Source: Massilia sp. Leaf139 (GTDB taxonomy: Bacteria > Pseudomonadota > Gammaproteobacteria > Burkholderiales > Burkholderiaceae_D). From it: 64,000 bases of DNA. Position numbers and translations under genes: made by a program. Positions 1 through 9,215 of this stretch are shown in pieces. The notes beneath the pieces were generated by a model. That model ran no database searches, was not told the DNA's origin, and worked only from the letters and a program-made list of their open reading frames with translations. The stretch spans positions 459,882 through 523,881 of the forward strand of contig NZ_LMOJ01000022.1 in the NCBI RefSeq assembly GCF_001424165.1, given 5' to 3'. The first letter of the stretch is position 1, and each line of letters starts with the position of its first letter.

Positions 1-168
1 TGGCGAGACGGCAAGCTGGTCATCTCGGAAAAAGACCCGTGGGCGATGCGCGGCTACCAGCTCTATGGCGAGGTCGCCGAGCAGCTTGGGCTGACCTGGG
101 GTGGGCGCTGGAAAATGATGGATCTGGGGCATACCGAGCTGCGTCTGCGGGGTGTGATGCGGCGTTGA
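1..168 (+). CDS. C-terminal end of an M15-type peptidoglycan peptidase (partial)
   Basis: An open frame enters from the left edge and stops at 166-168, giving the last 55 residues. The sequence WGGRWKMMDLGHTEL matches the end of VanY/M15_4 peptidases, where a Trp-Gly-Gly-x-Trp segment is followed by Asp-x-x-His carrying a zinc-ligand histidine. The family cleaves peptide stems of peptidoglycan. Its position just upstream of tssM suggests a T6SS-associated wall hydrolase comparable to Acinetobacter TagX. The N-terminus, and therefore any signal peptide, lies outside the window. Confidence 0.7.
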   Translation, partial: WRDGKLVISEKDPWAMRGYQLYGEVAEQLGLTWGGRWKMMDLGHTELRLRGVMRR

Positions 169-181
169 GCGGCCGGTTCGG

Positions 182-248
182 AGTTGAGGAAAGTCAAATT
201 TTCGATAGGCAATAGATGCGAGCATTGCCTGTCGGACTTTCCTCAACT
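182..248. other. Long two-part stem-loop between the M15 gene and tssM
   Basis: The outer arms 182-195 and 235-248 are perfectly complementary over 14 bp. An inner stem pairs 203-213 with 224-234 (11 bp, one T-G wobble) around a 10-nt loop at 214-223. Only the left side has a bulge, 196-202. No T-run follows, so it is not a classical intrinsic terminator. It lies 13 nt after the M15 stop codon and 15 nt before the preferred tssM start, so it could act as a processing, termination or translation-control hairpin. Confidence 0.7.
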
Positions 249-263
249 TCACACACTCCCGCC

Positions 264-3200
264 ATGGCCCGTCTCTGGAAGTTCCTCATCGACAGCCGCG
301 TGCTTGTCGTGATCGGCATCATCGCCTGCCTCGGTATCCTGTTCCTCACCGCGGAGACCTTCGAACTAGGGCTCATCTGGGCCGTCATCAGCGCCCTCGG
401 GCTGCTGGCCCTGTGGGGCTGCTTCTGGGGCGTGCGCCAGCTCTTCCGGCGCCACGCCGCCACCCGCCTCACCAATAGCCTGGCCGCCGGCGGCGACGCC
501 AAAGGCGAGAACGGCAGGAGCGAAGTCGCGGTACTGCGCAAGAACATGCTGGAGGCGATCACCACGATCAAGACCTCGAAACTGGGCCTGACGCGCGGCG
601 CCGCGGCGCTCTACGAGCTGCCGTGGTACATGATCATCGGTAACCCGGCGGCGGGCAAGAGCAGCGCCATCGCGCACTCCGGCCTGACTTTTCCGATACC
701 CGGCAGCAAGGCGGTGCAGGGCGTGGGCGGCACCCGCAACTGCGACTGGTTCTTCACCACCGACGGCATCCTGCTGGACACCGCCGGACGCTATTCGGTG
801 CAGGACGGCGACCGTGCCGAGTGGTTCAGCTTCCTCGAACTCCTGAAAAAGCACCGCCGCCGCGCGCCGATCAACGGTATCCTGATCGCCGTCAGCGTGG
901 CCGAACTGACCTCCGGCCCCGCCAGCGCGTCGATGGAGCTGGCCAAGAGCCTGCGCACCCGGGTGCAGGAACTGACCGAACGCCTGGGCGTGTATGCGCC
1001 GGTCTACGTGGTGTTCACCAAGGCCGACCTGATCGCCGGCTTCTCCGACTTCTTCCACGATGCCGAGCGTACCGAACGCGATCGCGTCTGGGGCGCGACG
1101 CTGCGCTACAACCGGCGCAGCTCGCCGCAGGACGTGTTGGCCTTCTTCGACCAGCATTTCGACGAACTGCATGACGGCCTCAAGGAAATGAGCCTGGCGA
1201 ACATGGCCGGCAACCGCAGCGCGCGCATGCGTCCCGGCGTGTTCACCTTTCCGCTCGAATTCGCCGCGATCCGCAGCCCGCTGCGCGCCTTCCTCTCGAC
1301 CCTGTTCGAGGAAAACACCTACCAGTTCAAACCCGTGTTCCGCGGCTTCTACTTCACCAGCGCGCTGCAGGAAGGGCAGGTACAGGATCTGTCGTCCAAG
1401 CGCGTGGCCAGCCGCTTCGACCTCGAACTGAACGACCGCAAGGAGGGCGAGGCCGAGGAAACCGGCGAAGGCTCGGGGGAAGGCTATTTTCTGCTCGACC
1501 TGTTCCGCAAGGTGATCTTCGCCGACAAGGATCTGGTCAAGCGCTACACGAACCCGGCCAGCGCGCGTCTGAAGTACGCCGCCTTCTTCGCCGCCACCGT
1601 GCTGCTGGGCGCGGCGCTGGGCGGCTGGAGCTGGGCCTACATGGGCAACGTGCAGCTGGTGGCGAACGTCCAGGCCGACCTCGACAAGGTGATGCGGCTG
1701 CAGGAAAAACGCATCGATCTGCAGTCGCGCCTGGAAGCGCTCGACATCCTGCAGGATCGCATCGAGCAGCTGGACAAATACCGCGAAGACCAGCCCTGGG
1801 CGCTTTCCTTTGGCCTGTACCAGGGCGAGAAACTGGAGCGCAAGCTGCGCGATGAATACTTCGCCGGCGCGCGCGCGGTGATGGTCGAACCGGTGGCGGG
1901 CGCCCTCGAAACCATGCTGGCCGAGGTGAATGCGCATGCCGCATCGCTCGATCCGAATGCGGCTGCGGCGCCGACCTCCAAGCCGGGCCAGCCCTACCAG
2001 GAAGTCTCGCCCACGAATGTCGCCGACGCCTACAACGCCCTGAAAACCTACCTGATGCTGGGCGATAAGCGCCATGCCGAGCCGGGCCACCTGAACGACC
2101 AGCTGACCCGCTACTGGCGCACCTGGCTGGCCGCCAACCGCGGCGCCATGCCGCACGAGCAGATGATCCGCAGCGCCGAGCGGCTGCTGACCTTCCACTT
2201 GGCGCAGATCGACGACCAGGCCTGGCCGCAGGTGACGCTGAAACTGAGCCTGCTCGACTCGGCGCGCGAGAACCTGCGCCGCGTGGTGCGCGGCACGCCG
2301 GCGCGCGAGCGTGTATACGCCGACATCAAGACCCGCGCCGCCACGCGCTTCCCGGCGATGACGGTGGCGCGCATCGTCGGCGACGGCGACGCCGGCTTGG
2401 TCGCCGGCAGCCATGCGGTGAGCGGCGCCTTTACCCGCGCGGCCTGGGAAAAATACGTGCAGGGCGCGATCCGCGAAGCGTCGAACCGCGAGCTGCAAAG
2501 CACCGACTGGGTGCTGAAAACCGTGGCCAAGGACGATCTGACACTCGAAGGCAGCCCGGAGCAGATCCAGAAAACCCTGGTCGACATGTACAAGGTCGAG
2601 TATGCCAAGGAGTGGGCCCGCTTCGTGCAGGGTGTGACCGTCACCGACCTCAAGGGCTTCGAAGGCAGCGTGGTGGCGATGAACCGGCTGGGCGATCCGC
2701 AAGCCTCGCCGATCGCGCGCCTGCTCAAGGCAATCTACGACGAGACTTCCTGGGACAATCCCGCCGCCGCCCGCGCCAACCTGGGCAAGACCGAACGCAC
2801 GCTGGCCATGTGGTTCAAGGAAGTGGTGCTGCGCCGGGCGCCTGCGGATGCGCGTACGCTGGCCGATGCAGCCGGCCAGCTGGCCACCGGCACGGCGGGC
2901 GCCATGGGCCCGATCGGACGCGAATTCGCCGGCGTCGCGCGCCTGGTCGGCACCCGCGAAAGGGAAGCCTCCCTGATGACGGGTTACCTGGACTGCCTGT
3001 CGCGCCTGCGCACCCGCCTGAACCAGTTGAAGAACCAGGGCGACCCGGGCCCGGGCGCCAAGCAGTTCATGCAGCAGACCCTGGAAGGCAGCGGCTCGGA
3101 ACTGGCCGACGCACTCAGGTACGTCGACGAACAGATGCTGACCGGGATGAGCGACGCGCAGAAAGCCGCGCTGCGCCCGCTGCTGGTGCGGCCGCTGGTG

Positions 3201-3992
3201 CAGACCTTCGCCATGATCGTGCTGCCCTCCGAATCCGAGATCAATAAGACCTGGCAGGCGCAGGTGGTCGATCCCTTCGAAAAGACCCTGGCTGACAAGT
3301 ATCCGTTTTCCCCGGCCAGCAAGATGGAGGCGACGAGCGCCGAGATCGGCCAGGTGTTCGGACCCGAGGGCGTGGTGGCGAAGTTCATCAATACCTCGAT
3401 GGGGCCGCTCGTCATCAACCGCGGCAGCATGCTCACCGCGCGTACCTGGGCCGACATCGGCATCACGCTGGCACCGCAGGCGGTGTCGGGCTTCCCCGGC
3501 TGGGTTGCGCCGCTCTCGAGCAACGGGGTGGCGCAGGCGGCCGGCGGCGTGCCGCAGACGGTCTTCCAGCTGCAGGCGCATCCGGCGCCCGGCGCCACCG
3601 AATATACGATCGACATCGACGGCCAGCAGCTGCGCCACCGGAACACGCCTCCGGTGTGGACGAACATGGTCTTTCCTGGCCCGGGCACGGCCGGTGCGCG
3701 CATCAGCGCCATCACCTTCGACGGCCGCACGGTAGAACTGTTCAACGAGCCGGGCCAGTTCGGCATGCGCAAGATGATGGAGGCGGCAACCCAGCAGAAG
3801 AAGGGCGGCGGCGTCACGGAGCTGCGCTGGGTCAGCGGCAATGTGGCCGTCGTCGTCGACCTGCGCGTGATCAGCAATGCGGCCACGGCCAGCAACGGCA
3901 AGGGTTTCCAGGGCCTGCGCCTGCCGCAGACGATCGTCGGGCGTCCGGTGGTCGAGCCGACCATCGCCAGCATTCCTGCGGGAGTCCAGTGA
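264..3992 (+). CDS. tssM: T6SS membrane-complex protein TssM (IcmF family)
   Basis: The product is 1242 residues, the usual size for TssM, the inner-membrane protein that spans the periplasm and joins TssL and TssJ into the T6SS trans-envelope complex. Two membrane helices lie at about residues 12-30 and 37-56, a Walker A motif GNPAAGKS at about 126-133, and a third helix at about 437-459, followed by the large periplasmic part. I chose the ATG at 264 because residues MARLWKFL begin the conserved region. An in-frame ATG at 216 would add 16 residues but falls in the loop of the preceding hairpin. Neither start has a clear Shine-Dalgarno sequence. The stop overlaps the next start (TGATG). Confidence 0.95.
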   Translation: MARLWKFLIDSRVLVVIGIIACLGILFLTAETFELGLIWAVISALGLLALWGCFWGVRQLFRRHAATRLTNSLAAGGDAKGENGRSEVAVLRKNMLEAITTIKTSKLGLTRGAAALYELPWYMIIGNPAAGKSSAIAHSGLTFPIPGSKAVQGVGGTRNCDWFFTTDGILLDTAGRYSVQDGDRAEWFSFLELLKKHRRRAPINGILIAVSVAELTSGPASASMELAKSLRTRVQELTERLGVYAPVYVVFTKADLIAGFSDFFHDAERTERDRVWGATLRYNRRSSPQDVLAFFDQHFDELHDGLKEMSLANMAGNRSARMRPGVFTFPLEFAAIRSPLRAFLSTLFEENTYQFKPVFRGFYFTSALQEGQVQDLSSKRVASRFDLELNDRKEGEAEETGEGSGEGYFLLDLFRKVIFADKDLVKRYTNPASARLKYAAFFAATVLLGAALGGWSWAYMGNVQLVANVQADLDKVMRLQEKRIDLQSRLEALDILQDRIEQLDKYREDQPWALSFGLYQGEKLERKLRDEYFAGARAVMVEPVAGALETMLAEVNAHAASLDPNAAAAPTSKPGQPYQEVSPTNVADAYNALKTYLMLGDKRHAEPGHLNDQLTRYWRTWLAANRGAMPHEQMIRSAERLLTFHLAQIDDQAWPQVTLKLSLLDSARENLRRVVRGTPARERVYADIKTRAATRFPAMTVARIVGDGDAGLVAGSHAVSGAFTRAAWEKYVQGAIREASNRELQSTDWVLKTVAKDDLTLEGSPEQIQKTLVDMYKVEYAKEWARFVQGVTVTDLKGFEGSVVAMNRLGDPQASPIARLLKAIYDETSWDNPAAARANLGKTERTLAMWFKEVVLRRAPADARTLADAAGQLATGTAGAMGPIGREFAGVARLVGTREREASLMTGYLDCLSRLRTRLNQLKNQGDPGPGAKQFMQQTLEGSGSELADALRYVDEQMLTGMSDAQKAALRPLLVRPLVQTFAMIVLPSESEINKTWQAQVVDPFEKTLADKYPFSPASKMEATSAEIGQVFGPEGVVAKFINTSMGPLVINRGSMLTARTWADIGITLAPQAVSGFPGWVAPLSSNGVAQAAGGVPQTVFQLQAHPAPGATEYTIDIDGQQLRHRNTPPVWTNMVFPGPGTAGARISAITFDGRTVELFNEPGQFGMRKMMEAATQQKKGGGVTELRWVSGNVAVVVDLRVISNAATASNGKGFQGLRLPQTIVGRPVVEPTIASIPAGVQ

Positions 3993-4957
3993 TGCGTGCG
4001 CCTGCACTCGACCGCATCGGCTATTTCGGCAAGGTGCCGGCCCGCAGCGACTTCGTCAAGCTGGCCCCCGATGCTGCGGCGATCAGCATGCTCGACGACT
4101 GGCTGGCCGCCGTGATGCAGCGCCTGCCGTCGGACGCGCGCTGGAAGATCAACTACGATGCGATGGCGCCGGTCAGCTTCGCCTTCGTCGGCCCGGCGCG
4201 CCGCCATGCGGTCGCCGGCCACCTCGTCGCCAGCCGCGACGCTCCCGGCCGGCGCTATCCCTTCCTGATGATGCGCACGCTCGACGTCGTCGATCCGACC
4301 GCTTTCGTCTCGCGCTGCCCGCTGGCCTTGGCGCCGCTCTGGGCTTTCCTGGAAGCGGCCGCGCCCGGGGTGATCGATGCCGGCGATCCGACCCCGCAGC
4401 TGCAGGGCATCAGCGAGGCGGCGATCGCGCTGGGCGAATGCGACGACGCGCTGGCGACCTTCCTGGCGACCGGCACCGTCGGCTCCCTGTCGGCGCTCCT
4501 CGGCGGGGAAGACGCCAGCCGCGTCATCCTTGCGCTCGGCCTGCTGCTGCAGCCGGTCATGCACAGCAAACCGACGCAGCTCGACAAGAGCCTGGTGCTG
4601 CCCCTGCCCGAAGAGGAAGCGCTGCGCGCGCCGGTCGCCGCCTTCTGGCTCGAACTGGTGGCGCCCTTCGTGCGCCGCGCCGCTTTCGACCTGGCGCTGT
4701 TCCTGACGACGCAGGACGAACAGCCGGTGCTCGTGATCGGTTTCTGCGGCGCGGCGGCGCAGGCGCTGCGCGGCATCATCGATCCGCTGGTCGGCCAGGA
4801 ATTGCAGGTGCGCCTGGAAGACACCGGCTGGATCGACGAGCAGCTCGGCCTGGACGTCGACGTGCGCGCCCTGGCCAGCTACCTCGACCAGCCGCAGCTG
4901 CCGCTCAAAATGGCGCGCGAATTGTTCCTGAAGACCTTCATCGGAGACGCATCGTGA
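3992..4957 (+). CDS. tagF: T6SS-associated protein TagF (ImpM family)
   Basis: This 321-residue protein starts with the TagF signature (IGYFGKVPARSDF, then DDWL). TagF is a cytoplasmic post-translational repressor of T6SS assembly, in some species working with the PpkA/PppA/Fha threonine phosphorylation pathway. None of those partners lies in this window. The ATG overlaps the tssM stop, so translation is probably coupled. The 3' end overlaps the GTG of the OmpA gene. Confidence 0.9.
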   Translation: MRAPALDRIGYFGKVPARSDFVKLAPDAAAISMLDDWLAAVMQRLPSDARWKINYDAMAPVSFAFVGPARRHAVAGHLVASRDAPGRRYPFLMMRTLDVVDPTAFVSRCPLALAPLWAFLEAAAPGVIDAGDPTPQLQGISEAAIALGECDDALATFLATGTVGSLSALLGGEDASRVILALGLLLQPVMHSKPTQLDKSLVLPLPEEEALRAPVAAFWLELVAPFVRRAAFDLALFLTTQDEQPVLVIGFCGAAAQALRGIIDPLVGQELQVRLEDTGWIDEQLGLDVDVRALASYLDQPQLPLKMARELFLKTFIGDAS

Positions 4958-5748
4958 GCAAACAGATTGTTATCGCCGCCGCCTTGCTGGCGGCTGCTGC
5001 GGCGCATGCCCAGGCGCCTGCACCGGCCACGGCCGCCGCTGCGACGCCCCCTGCCACGGCGCCGATCGTCGTCGCGGGAACGGTCGCCGACGAAGCGGCC
5101 AAGGCGGCGCTCCTCGGCCGTCTGCGCGCGGTGTACGGCCATGACCGGGTAGTCGACCAGCTCGCGGTCGGCACCGTGTCGACCCCGGCCAACTGGAACG
5201 AATACGTCGGCCGCCTGATCAACCCGAACCTCAAGCTGATCAGCCGCGGCCAGCTGAAAATCGACGGCAACACGGTCAGCCTGCGCGGCGACGTATCGAA
5301 CGAGGCGCAGCGCCAGCAGATCGCCGGCGACATCGCCACCAGCCTGAATCCGACCTACACCGTCAACAACGGCCTGCGCGTGGCCGCGTCCGAGCAGAGC
5401 GTGCTTGATGCGGCCCTGGCCAACCGCATCATCGAATTCGAATCGGGCAAGGCGGCGCTGACGCCGTCCGGCATGGCGATCCTCGACCAGATGAGCGAGG
5501 CGCTGAAGAAACTCAACGGCATCAAGGTCGAGGTGATCGGCCACACCGACAACGCCGGCTCGCGCGCGGGCAACCTGTCGCTCAGCCAGGCACGCGCCGA
5601 AGCCGTCAAGACGTACGTCGCCACGCGCGGCATCAAACCGGATTCGATCGCGGTCTCCGGCGAAGGGCCCGACCGCCCGGTAGCGGATAATCGTACAATC
5701 GATGGTCGCGCTCGTAATCGGCGCATCGAATTCAAGGTAGTTCAATGA
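4954..5748 (+). CDS. BON and OmpA domain periplasmic protein of the T6SS operon
   Basis: The 264-residue product begins at a GTG overlapping the tagF stop (GTGA). It has a signal peptide ending near AHAQA, an Ala/Pro-rich linker, a BON-like domain at about residues 90-145, and a C-terminal OmpA peptidoglycan-binding domain (VIGHTDNAGSRAGNLSLSQ, later RARNRRIEF). OmpA domains of this type bind diaminopimelate in peptidoglycan. In T6SS clusters such proteins anchor the membrane complex to the wall, the role filled by TagL or by TssL C-terminal extensions elsewhere. TssL here has no such extension, so this gene may supply it. Confidence 0.85.
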   Translation: MSKQIVIAAALLAAAAAHAQAPAPATAAAATPPATAPIVVAGTVADEAAKAALLGRLRAVYGHDRVVDQLAVGTVSTPANWNEYVGRLINPNLKLISRGQLKIDGNTVSLRGDVSNEAQRQQIAGDIATSLNPTYTVNNGLRVAASEQSVLDAALANRIIEFESGKAALTPSGMAILDQMSEALKKLNGIKVEVIGHTDNAGSRAGNLSLSQARAEAVKTYVATRGIKPDSIAVSGEGPDRPVADNRTIDGRARNRRIEFKVVQ

Positions 5749-6470
5749 CCGCAGGCGCACGCAAACAATACTTCCACAATCTCTTCCTGCTTCTCGCTGT
5801 CGGCGCCGCGCCGGCACAGGCCAGCACCTGCTACGGCCGCGTCGCACAGGGCAGCATCGCCGGCGCCGTCGCCCTGCCGGACAATGGATCCAACTTCGAA
5901 GCGTATAGCCGGCTCGGCGTCAGCCTGGGCCGCACCTATGTCCACGAGCGCGTACGCGAGGTGATGACCGATGCGTATGCGCTCCTGGCGCAGCGCCGTC
6001 CCGCTACACGCTACGTGTATGGCGAGACAGGTCTTGCGAAAGGAGGCAGGATGCGCCCCCATCGCACGCACCAGAACGGCCTGTCGGTCGATTTCATGGT
6101 GCCGGTGGTCGACGCCGGCGGCAGGTCGGTGGCCTTGCCTTCGTCGCCGCTCAACAAGTTCGGATATGGCCTGGAGTTCGACGAGCGGGGCCGGGCAGAC
6201 GGGTTGCGCATCGACTACGCTGCCATGGCCGACCATCTGCATGCCTTGAGCGAAGCTGCCCGGAACCGCAAGGTCGGCATCAAGCTGGTCATCTTCGAAC
6301 CGGCACTGATGCCGGCGCTGTTTGCGACTGCGCGGGGGGCCGCCTTGCGCAAGCTGCCTTTCATGCGCGGCAAACCGTGGGTGCGGCACGACGAACACTA
6401 TCACGTCGATTTCGCGGTGCCTTGCGAGCCGCTTCCGGTGGGAGGAGCTCGCCCGATCAAGGCAAGGTAA
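5745..6470 (+). CDS. MepA-like (M74) murein endopeptidase, secreted
   Basis: The 241-residue protein carries a signal peptide ending at about APAQA. It has the LAS-type zinc motifs of penicillin-insensitive murein endopeptidase: HRTHQNGLSVDF (His and Asp ligands, about residues 106-117) and HYHVDF near the C-terminus. MepA enzymes cut D-Ala-mDAP cross-links. The ATG overlaps the stop of the OmpA gene (ATGA) and the 3' end overlaps tssL tail-to-tail. A Sec signal and linkage to tssM favour a role in opening the cell's own wall for T6SS assembly, although an effector role cannot be excluded. Confidence 0.8.
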   Translation: MTAGARKQYFHNLFLLLAVGAAPAQASTCYGRVAQGSIAGAVALPDNGSNFEAYSRLGVSLGRTYVHERVREVMTDAYALLAQRRPATRYVYGETGLAKGGRMRPHRTHQNGLSVDFMVPVVDAGGRSVALPSSPLNKFGYGLEFDERGRADGLRIDYAAMADHLHALSEAARNRKVGIKLVIFEPALMPALFATARGAALRKLPFMRGKPWVRHDEHYHVDFAVPCEPLPVGGARPIKAR

Positions 6471-7221
6471 TCGTCACATTCGCGGCGCGCGGGGGCAGCT
6501 TGACGAGGTCGTTGTAGCTGGCCAGCGCCTTGTCGGTGTCGGTCGAGAGCTTCGCGCGAAAGCCGACGTAGGCGCCCAGGCCGGCGAGGGTGAACACCGC
6601 CATCAGCACCCACGGCGAGAGGTCGCTGCGCAGCGTATTGACGATCTGGTCGGGACGTTCGGCGTGCGGCGCGAAGCCGCGGTCCTTGCCGCGCATGCGG
6701 GCGATCTCGGCGCCCAGGCGCGCGACCAGGTAGGCCAGCTTGTCGTGGCCGTCGAGCGCATAGCGGCCTTCGAAGCCGAGCAGCAGGCACATATGAAAAA
6801 CCTCGAGCGCCTGCAGGTGCACGCTTCCTTTCGCGCGCAGGTCTTCCAGGCGGTGGAAGAAGTGCTCGCCCGCGAGCTGGTCGCCGAACACGCGCAGCTG
6901 CAGCGGGCGGGTCTCCCAGGCTTCGCGCACTTCGTAGTCCGAGCGCAGGATGATCTCGTCGACCGCCGAGCAGAACGCATACTTGGCGGCGGTGACGTCT
7001 TCCGCCGCCACGCCGATGGCCTTGGCGTTGCGGTCGACGTCGCCGAGGAAGGCCGTCATGTGGTCGGCGAAAGCGGCCTTGTCGTGCGGCCCGCAGCCGT
7101 TCTTCAGCAGGAAGAGCGCATAAAAACCTTCGTACATCAGGTCGACCAGCGATTGCGGTGCGCCGCCTGCGGCACCCCGGGCCGGCGCGGGCGCCGTGCG
7201 GCGTTCGACGAGGGCGTTCAT
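6457..7221 (-). CDS. tssL: T6SS membrane-complex protein TssL (DotU/IcmH family)
   Basis: The 254-residue protein has the cytoplasmic helical DotU domain (LMYEGFYALFLLKNG near the N-terminus, then FCSAVDEIILRSDY). One C-terminal membrane helix lies at about residues 207-225 (PWVLMAVFTLAGLGAYVGF). There is no C-terminal OmpA extension, so peptidoglycan anchoring probably comes from the separate OmpA-domain protein across the cluster. The start overlaps the tssK stop (ATGA), giving a coupled tssJ-tssK-tssL operon. It ends inside the last codons of the convergent MepA-like gene. Confidence 0.95.
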   Translation of the reverse strand: MNALVERRTAPAPARGAAGGAPQSLVDLMYEGFYALFLLKNGCGPHDKAAFADHMTAFLGDVDRNAKAIGVAAEDVTAAKYAFCSAVDEIILRSDYEVREAWETRPLQLRVFGDQLAGEHFFHRLEDLRAKGSVHLQALEVFHMCLLLGFEGRYALDGHDKLAYLVARLGAEIARMRGKDRGFAPHAERPDQIVNTLRSDLSPWVLMAVFTLAGLGAYVGFRAKLSTDTDKALASYNDLVKLPPRAANVTITLP

Positions 7222-8558
7222 ACGGTTACTCCAATCAGGTCGAGCTGCAGGTCGCGGATCCCGTTCGGGACGAAGATCGAAATCGCTTGCGCCTTGAGTA
7301 TGTTGTCGTACAGCACGCCCTTGTTCTCGAGCGCGAAATAATGGGTGTCGGGCCGCACCGGCAGGGCGGCCGGCACCTGCGGCGCGTGCACCAGCTCGAT
7401 GCCAGGCAGGGCCGAGAGCACGAATTTGTCGACGTCCTGCGGCGCGCCGAGCTTGAAGCGCTGCGGCACCACGTCGATCAGCTGCAGGGCCGGCATGTCG
7501 GCCGATACCGCGAGGTACAGCATGGTCTGCGCGTTGATCTTGCCCGAGTCGAGGGTGCCGACATGGTAGGACGGCCGCTCGTTCGACAGCGCGATCGAGA
7601 AGTAGCGGCTCGAGACGACGGTATCGAGCAGGTCGCGCAGGATCGCGTCGAGGCGGGCGAAAGCCGGGCCGGGGTCGAGGTGCGAGTAGGCCGGCAGATC
7701 TTCCAGCTTGTAGCTGCGCGAATAGGCCATCAGGCCGCCGGCAAGCGCCAGCATGTCGCCGAACAGGCGCTCCGGGTGCAGCTCGGGATGATGCAGGTAG
7801 TGCGACAGCGCCGCATAGCCGGAACTGGCCGTGTGCAGGAGCCAGAACGAGGACATGTCTGCGCCGCGGATCTCAACGACATTGCGGCTTGGTTCGCGCA
7901 TGTGGCCGTAGAGCGCGTTCACCTTGGCCAGCAGCTTTTCCATCAGGCGTGCGACGCTGTTGTGCAGGCCGGGTGCGCCTTCGACCGACACGCTGGGGGC
8001 GATGAAGCCCGGGTCGACTTCGAAGCCGCCGGCGGCCACCCGGCGCAGGCGCACCAGGGGGAAGCTCTCGTAGGCGGCCAGGGCGTCGACGTCGGACACC
8101 AGTTGCACCGTCTTCCTCAAATAGGTGATGCCGGCGTCGGCGGCATGGGTCAACAGATCCTGCGTGTCGCGCTCGTGCTGGACGAAGCGCGCGTCGTCGC
8201 GCTCGGCGTCCATGTCGGCGCAGTTCTCGCCATGGGCCTTCATCGCCGGCAGGGCGGCATGGAAGGTGATGGTCTGGGTCGAGGGCGGCAGGGCGCCGAG
8301 CTTCACCTGGGGCGGCAGCGCGTCGGTCTCGGGCGCGCGCACGATCTCGCCGTCCGGGAAGACCAGCGACAGCGCGTCGATGCGCAGCACGTCGTTCGCC
8401 AGCGACTCGTGGTCGATCGCGAGACGGCGCACGCCCCAGGCATACGGGTGGAGGGCGCGCGCGGTCTGGTTCAGGCGCGCCTCATGGTAGCGATCCTGCT
8501 GCTGGAAATACTGGGGGCGCAGGAACAGCCCTTCGCCCCACAGCAGTTTCGATGGCAT
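7218..8558 (-). CDS. tssK: T6SS baseplate protein TssK
   Basis: The 446-residue product matches the normal TssK length and opens with the diagnostic MPSKLLWGEGLFLRPQYFQQ. TssK trimers link the TssE-F-G baseplate wedge to the TssM/TssL membrane complex. The ATG at 8558 is preceded about 9 nt upstream by GAGGAC. An open frame continues further upstream without a stop but has no family similarity. It overlaps tssL by four bases. Confidence 0.95.
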   Translation of the reverse strand: MPSKLLWGEGLFLRPQYFQQQDRYHEARLNQTARALHPYAWGVRRLAIDHESLANDVLRIDALSLVFPDGEIVRAPETDALPPQVKLGALPPSTQTITFHAALPAMKAHGENCADMDAERDDARFVQHERDTQDLLTHAADAGITYLRKTVQLVSDVDALAAYESFPLVRLRRVAAGGFEVDPGFIAPSVSVEGAPGLHNSVARLMEKLLAKVNALYGHMREPSRNVVEIRGADMSSFWLLHTASSGYAALSHYLHHPELHPERLFGDMLALAGGLMAYSRSYKLEDLPAYSHLDPGPAFARLDAILRDLLDTVVSSRYFSIALSNERPSYHVGTLDSGKINAQTMLYLAVSADMPALQLIDVVPQRFKLGAPQDVDKFVLSALPGIELVHAPQVPAALPVRPDTHYFALENKGVLYDNILKAQAISIFVPNGIRDLQLDLIGVTV

Positions 8559-8625
8559 GTTCACTATGTCCTCGCGAAGTATGGTTTGCGGAAAAAGTTG
8601 AGCTTGCTGGAAGGCCGGCGCGTCT

Positions 8626-9195
8626 TTATTGACAGCGCGCAGAACCCGTCGCCTTGCCGCCGGCGCTTGGCTGGGCCCCGGCGCCGGCCGCGAGCGCGCA
8701 GGCCTGCACGGCGACAGTGACGCCGGCGCGCTCCGCCTCGGCGGCGGCGAAAGACATGCGCCAGCGCTGCGGCGCCGGCGAGTGGAACAGCGCCACGACG
8801 CCGACATAGGCCGCGTCGCGCGTGACCCTTTCGACGACTTCGTAGCGCTGGCCCGGCACCAGCGTCACGTCCTTCACCTCGAGCAGGTCGGCCCCGAAGG
8901 CTTCGCGGTCGAGCCCCGGCGTCAGGAAGGTCGCGTAGGGCGCCGCTTCAAAGGCGGCGTTCTGGCGCAGGGTGTAGATTCGGGCGACCACCGCCAGCGG
9001 CCGGCCCTTGGCATCGGCATTGAGCTTGGGAGCGGCATGCAGACGCAGGGGAATACTGCGTGGCGTCTTCATCAGCTCAGCCTGGGTTGGCTTGCGCATG
9101 CCGCTCGCTTCGAGTGCGCGGCCAGCCAGGCCGTCGCCGGCGCAGCCGGGCAGGGCGGCGGCGAGGAGCAGGCAGGTGAAGGAGTGGGCTTTCAT
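8626..9195 (-). CDS. tssJ: T6SS outer-membrane lipoprotein TssJ
   Basis: A 189-residue lipoprotein with signal sequence and lipobox LPGC (Cys at about residue 17). The body shows TssJ strands (SIPLRLHAAPKLNADAKGRP, then VVARIYTLRQNAAFEAA). TssJ sits on the inner leaflet of the outer membrane and holds the periplasmic end of TssM. It is the first gene of the minus-strand tssJ-K-L set and is transcribed divergently from the TPR lipoprotein/tssB operon. A low-complexity Ala/Gly tail ends the protein. Confidence 0.9.
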   Translation of the reverse strand: MKAHSFTCLLLAAALPGCAGDGLAGRALEASGMRKPTQAELMKTPRSIPLRLHAAPKLNADAKGRPLAVVARIYTLRQNAAFEAAPYATFLTPGLDREAFGADLLEVKDVTLVPGQRYEVVERVTRDAAYVGVVALFHSPAPQRWRMSFAAAEAERAGVTVAVQACALAAGAGAQPSAGGKATGSARCQ

Positions 9196-9215
9196 CGATT
9201 CTTGCCTCTCGTAAA

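Noticed and set aside
216..263. tssM starting at ATG 216
   Set aside because: The extra 16 residues lack the family pattern and the codon lies in the loop of a strong hairpin.
366..4007. A 1213-codon open frame antisense to tssM, and similar long antisense frames at 12977-15430, 18941-20911, 21053-24133 and 29784-32447
   Set aside because: High-GC genes leave long open antisense frames; these predict Arg/His/Ala-rich chains without domains or starts, while the opposite strand has clear families.
8559..8807. N-terminal extension of tssK
   Set aside because: TssK proteins begin MPSKLLWGEG; the upstream open frame overlaps tssJ in another frame and has no similarity.
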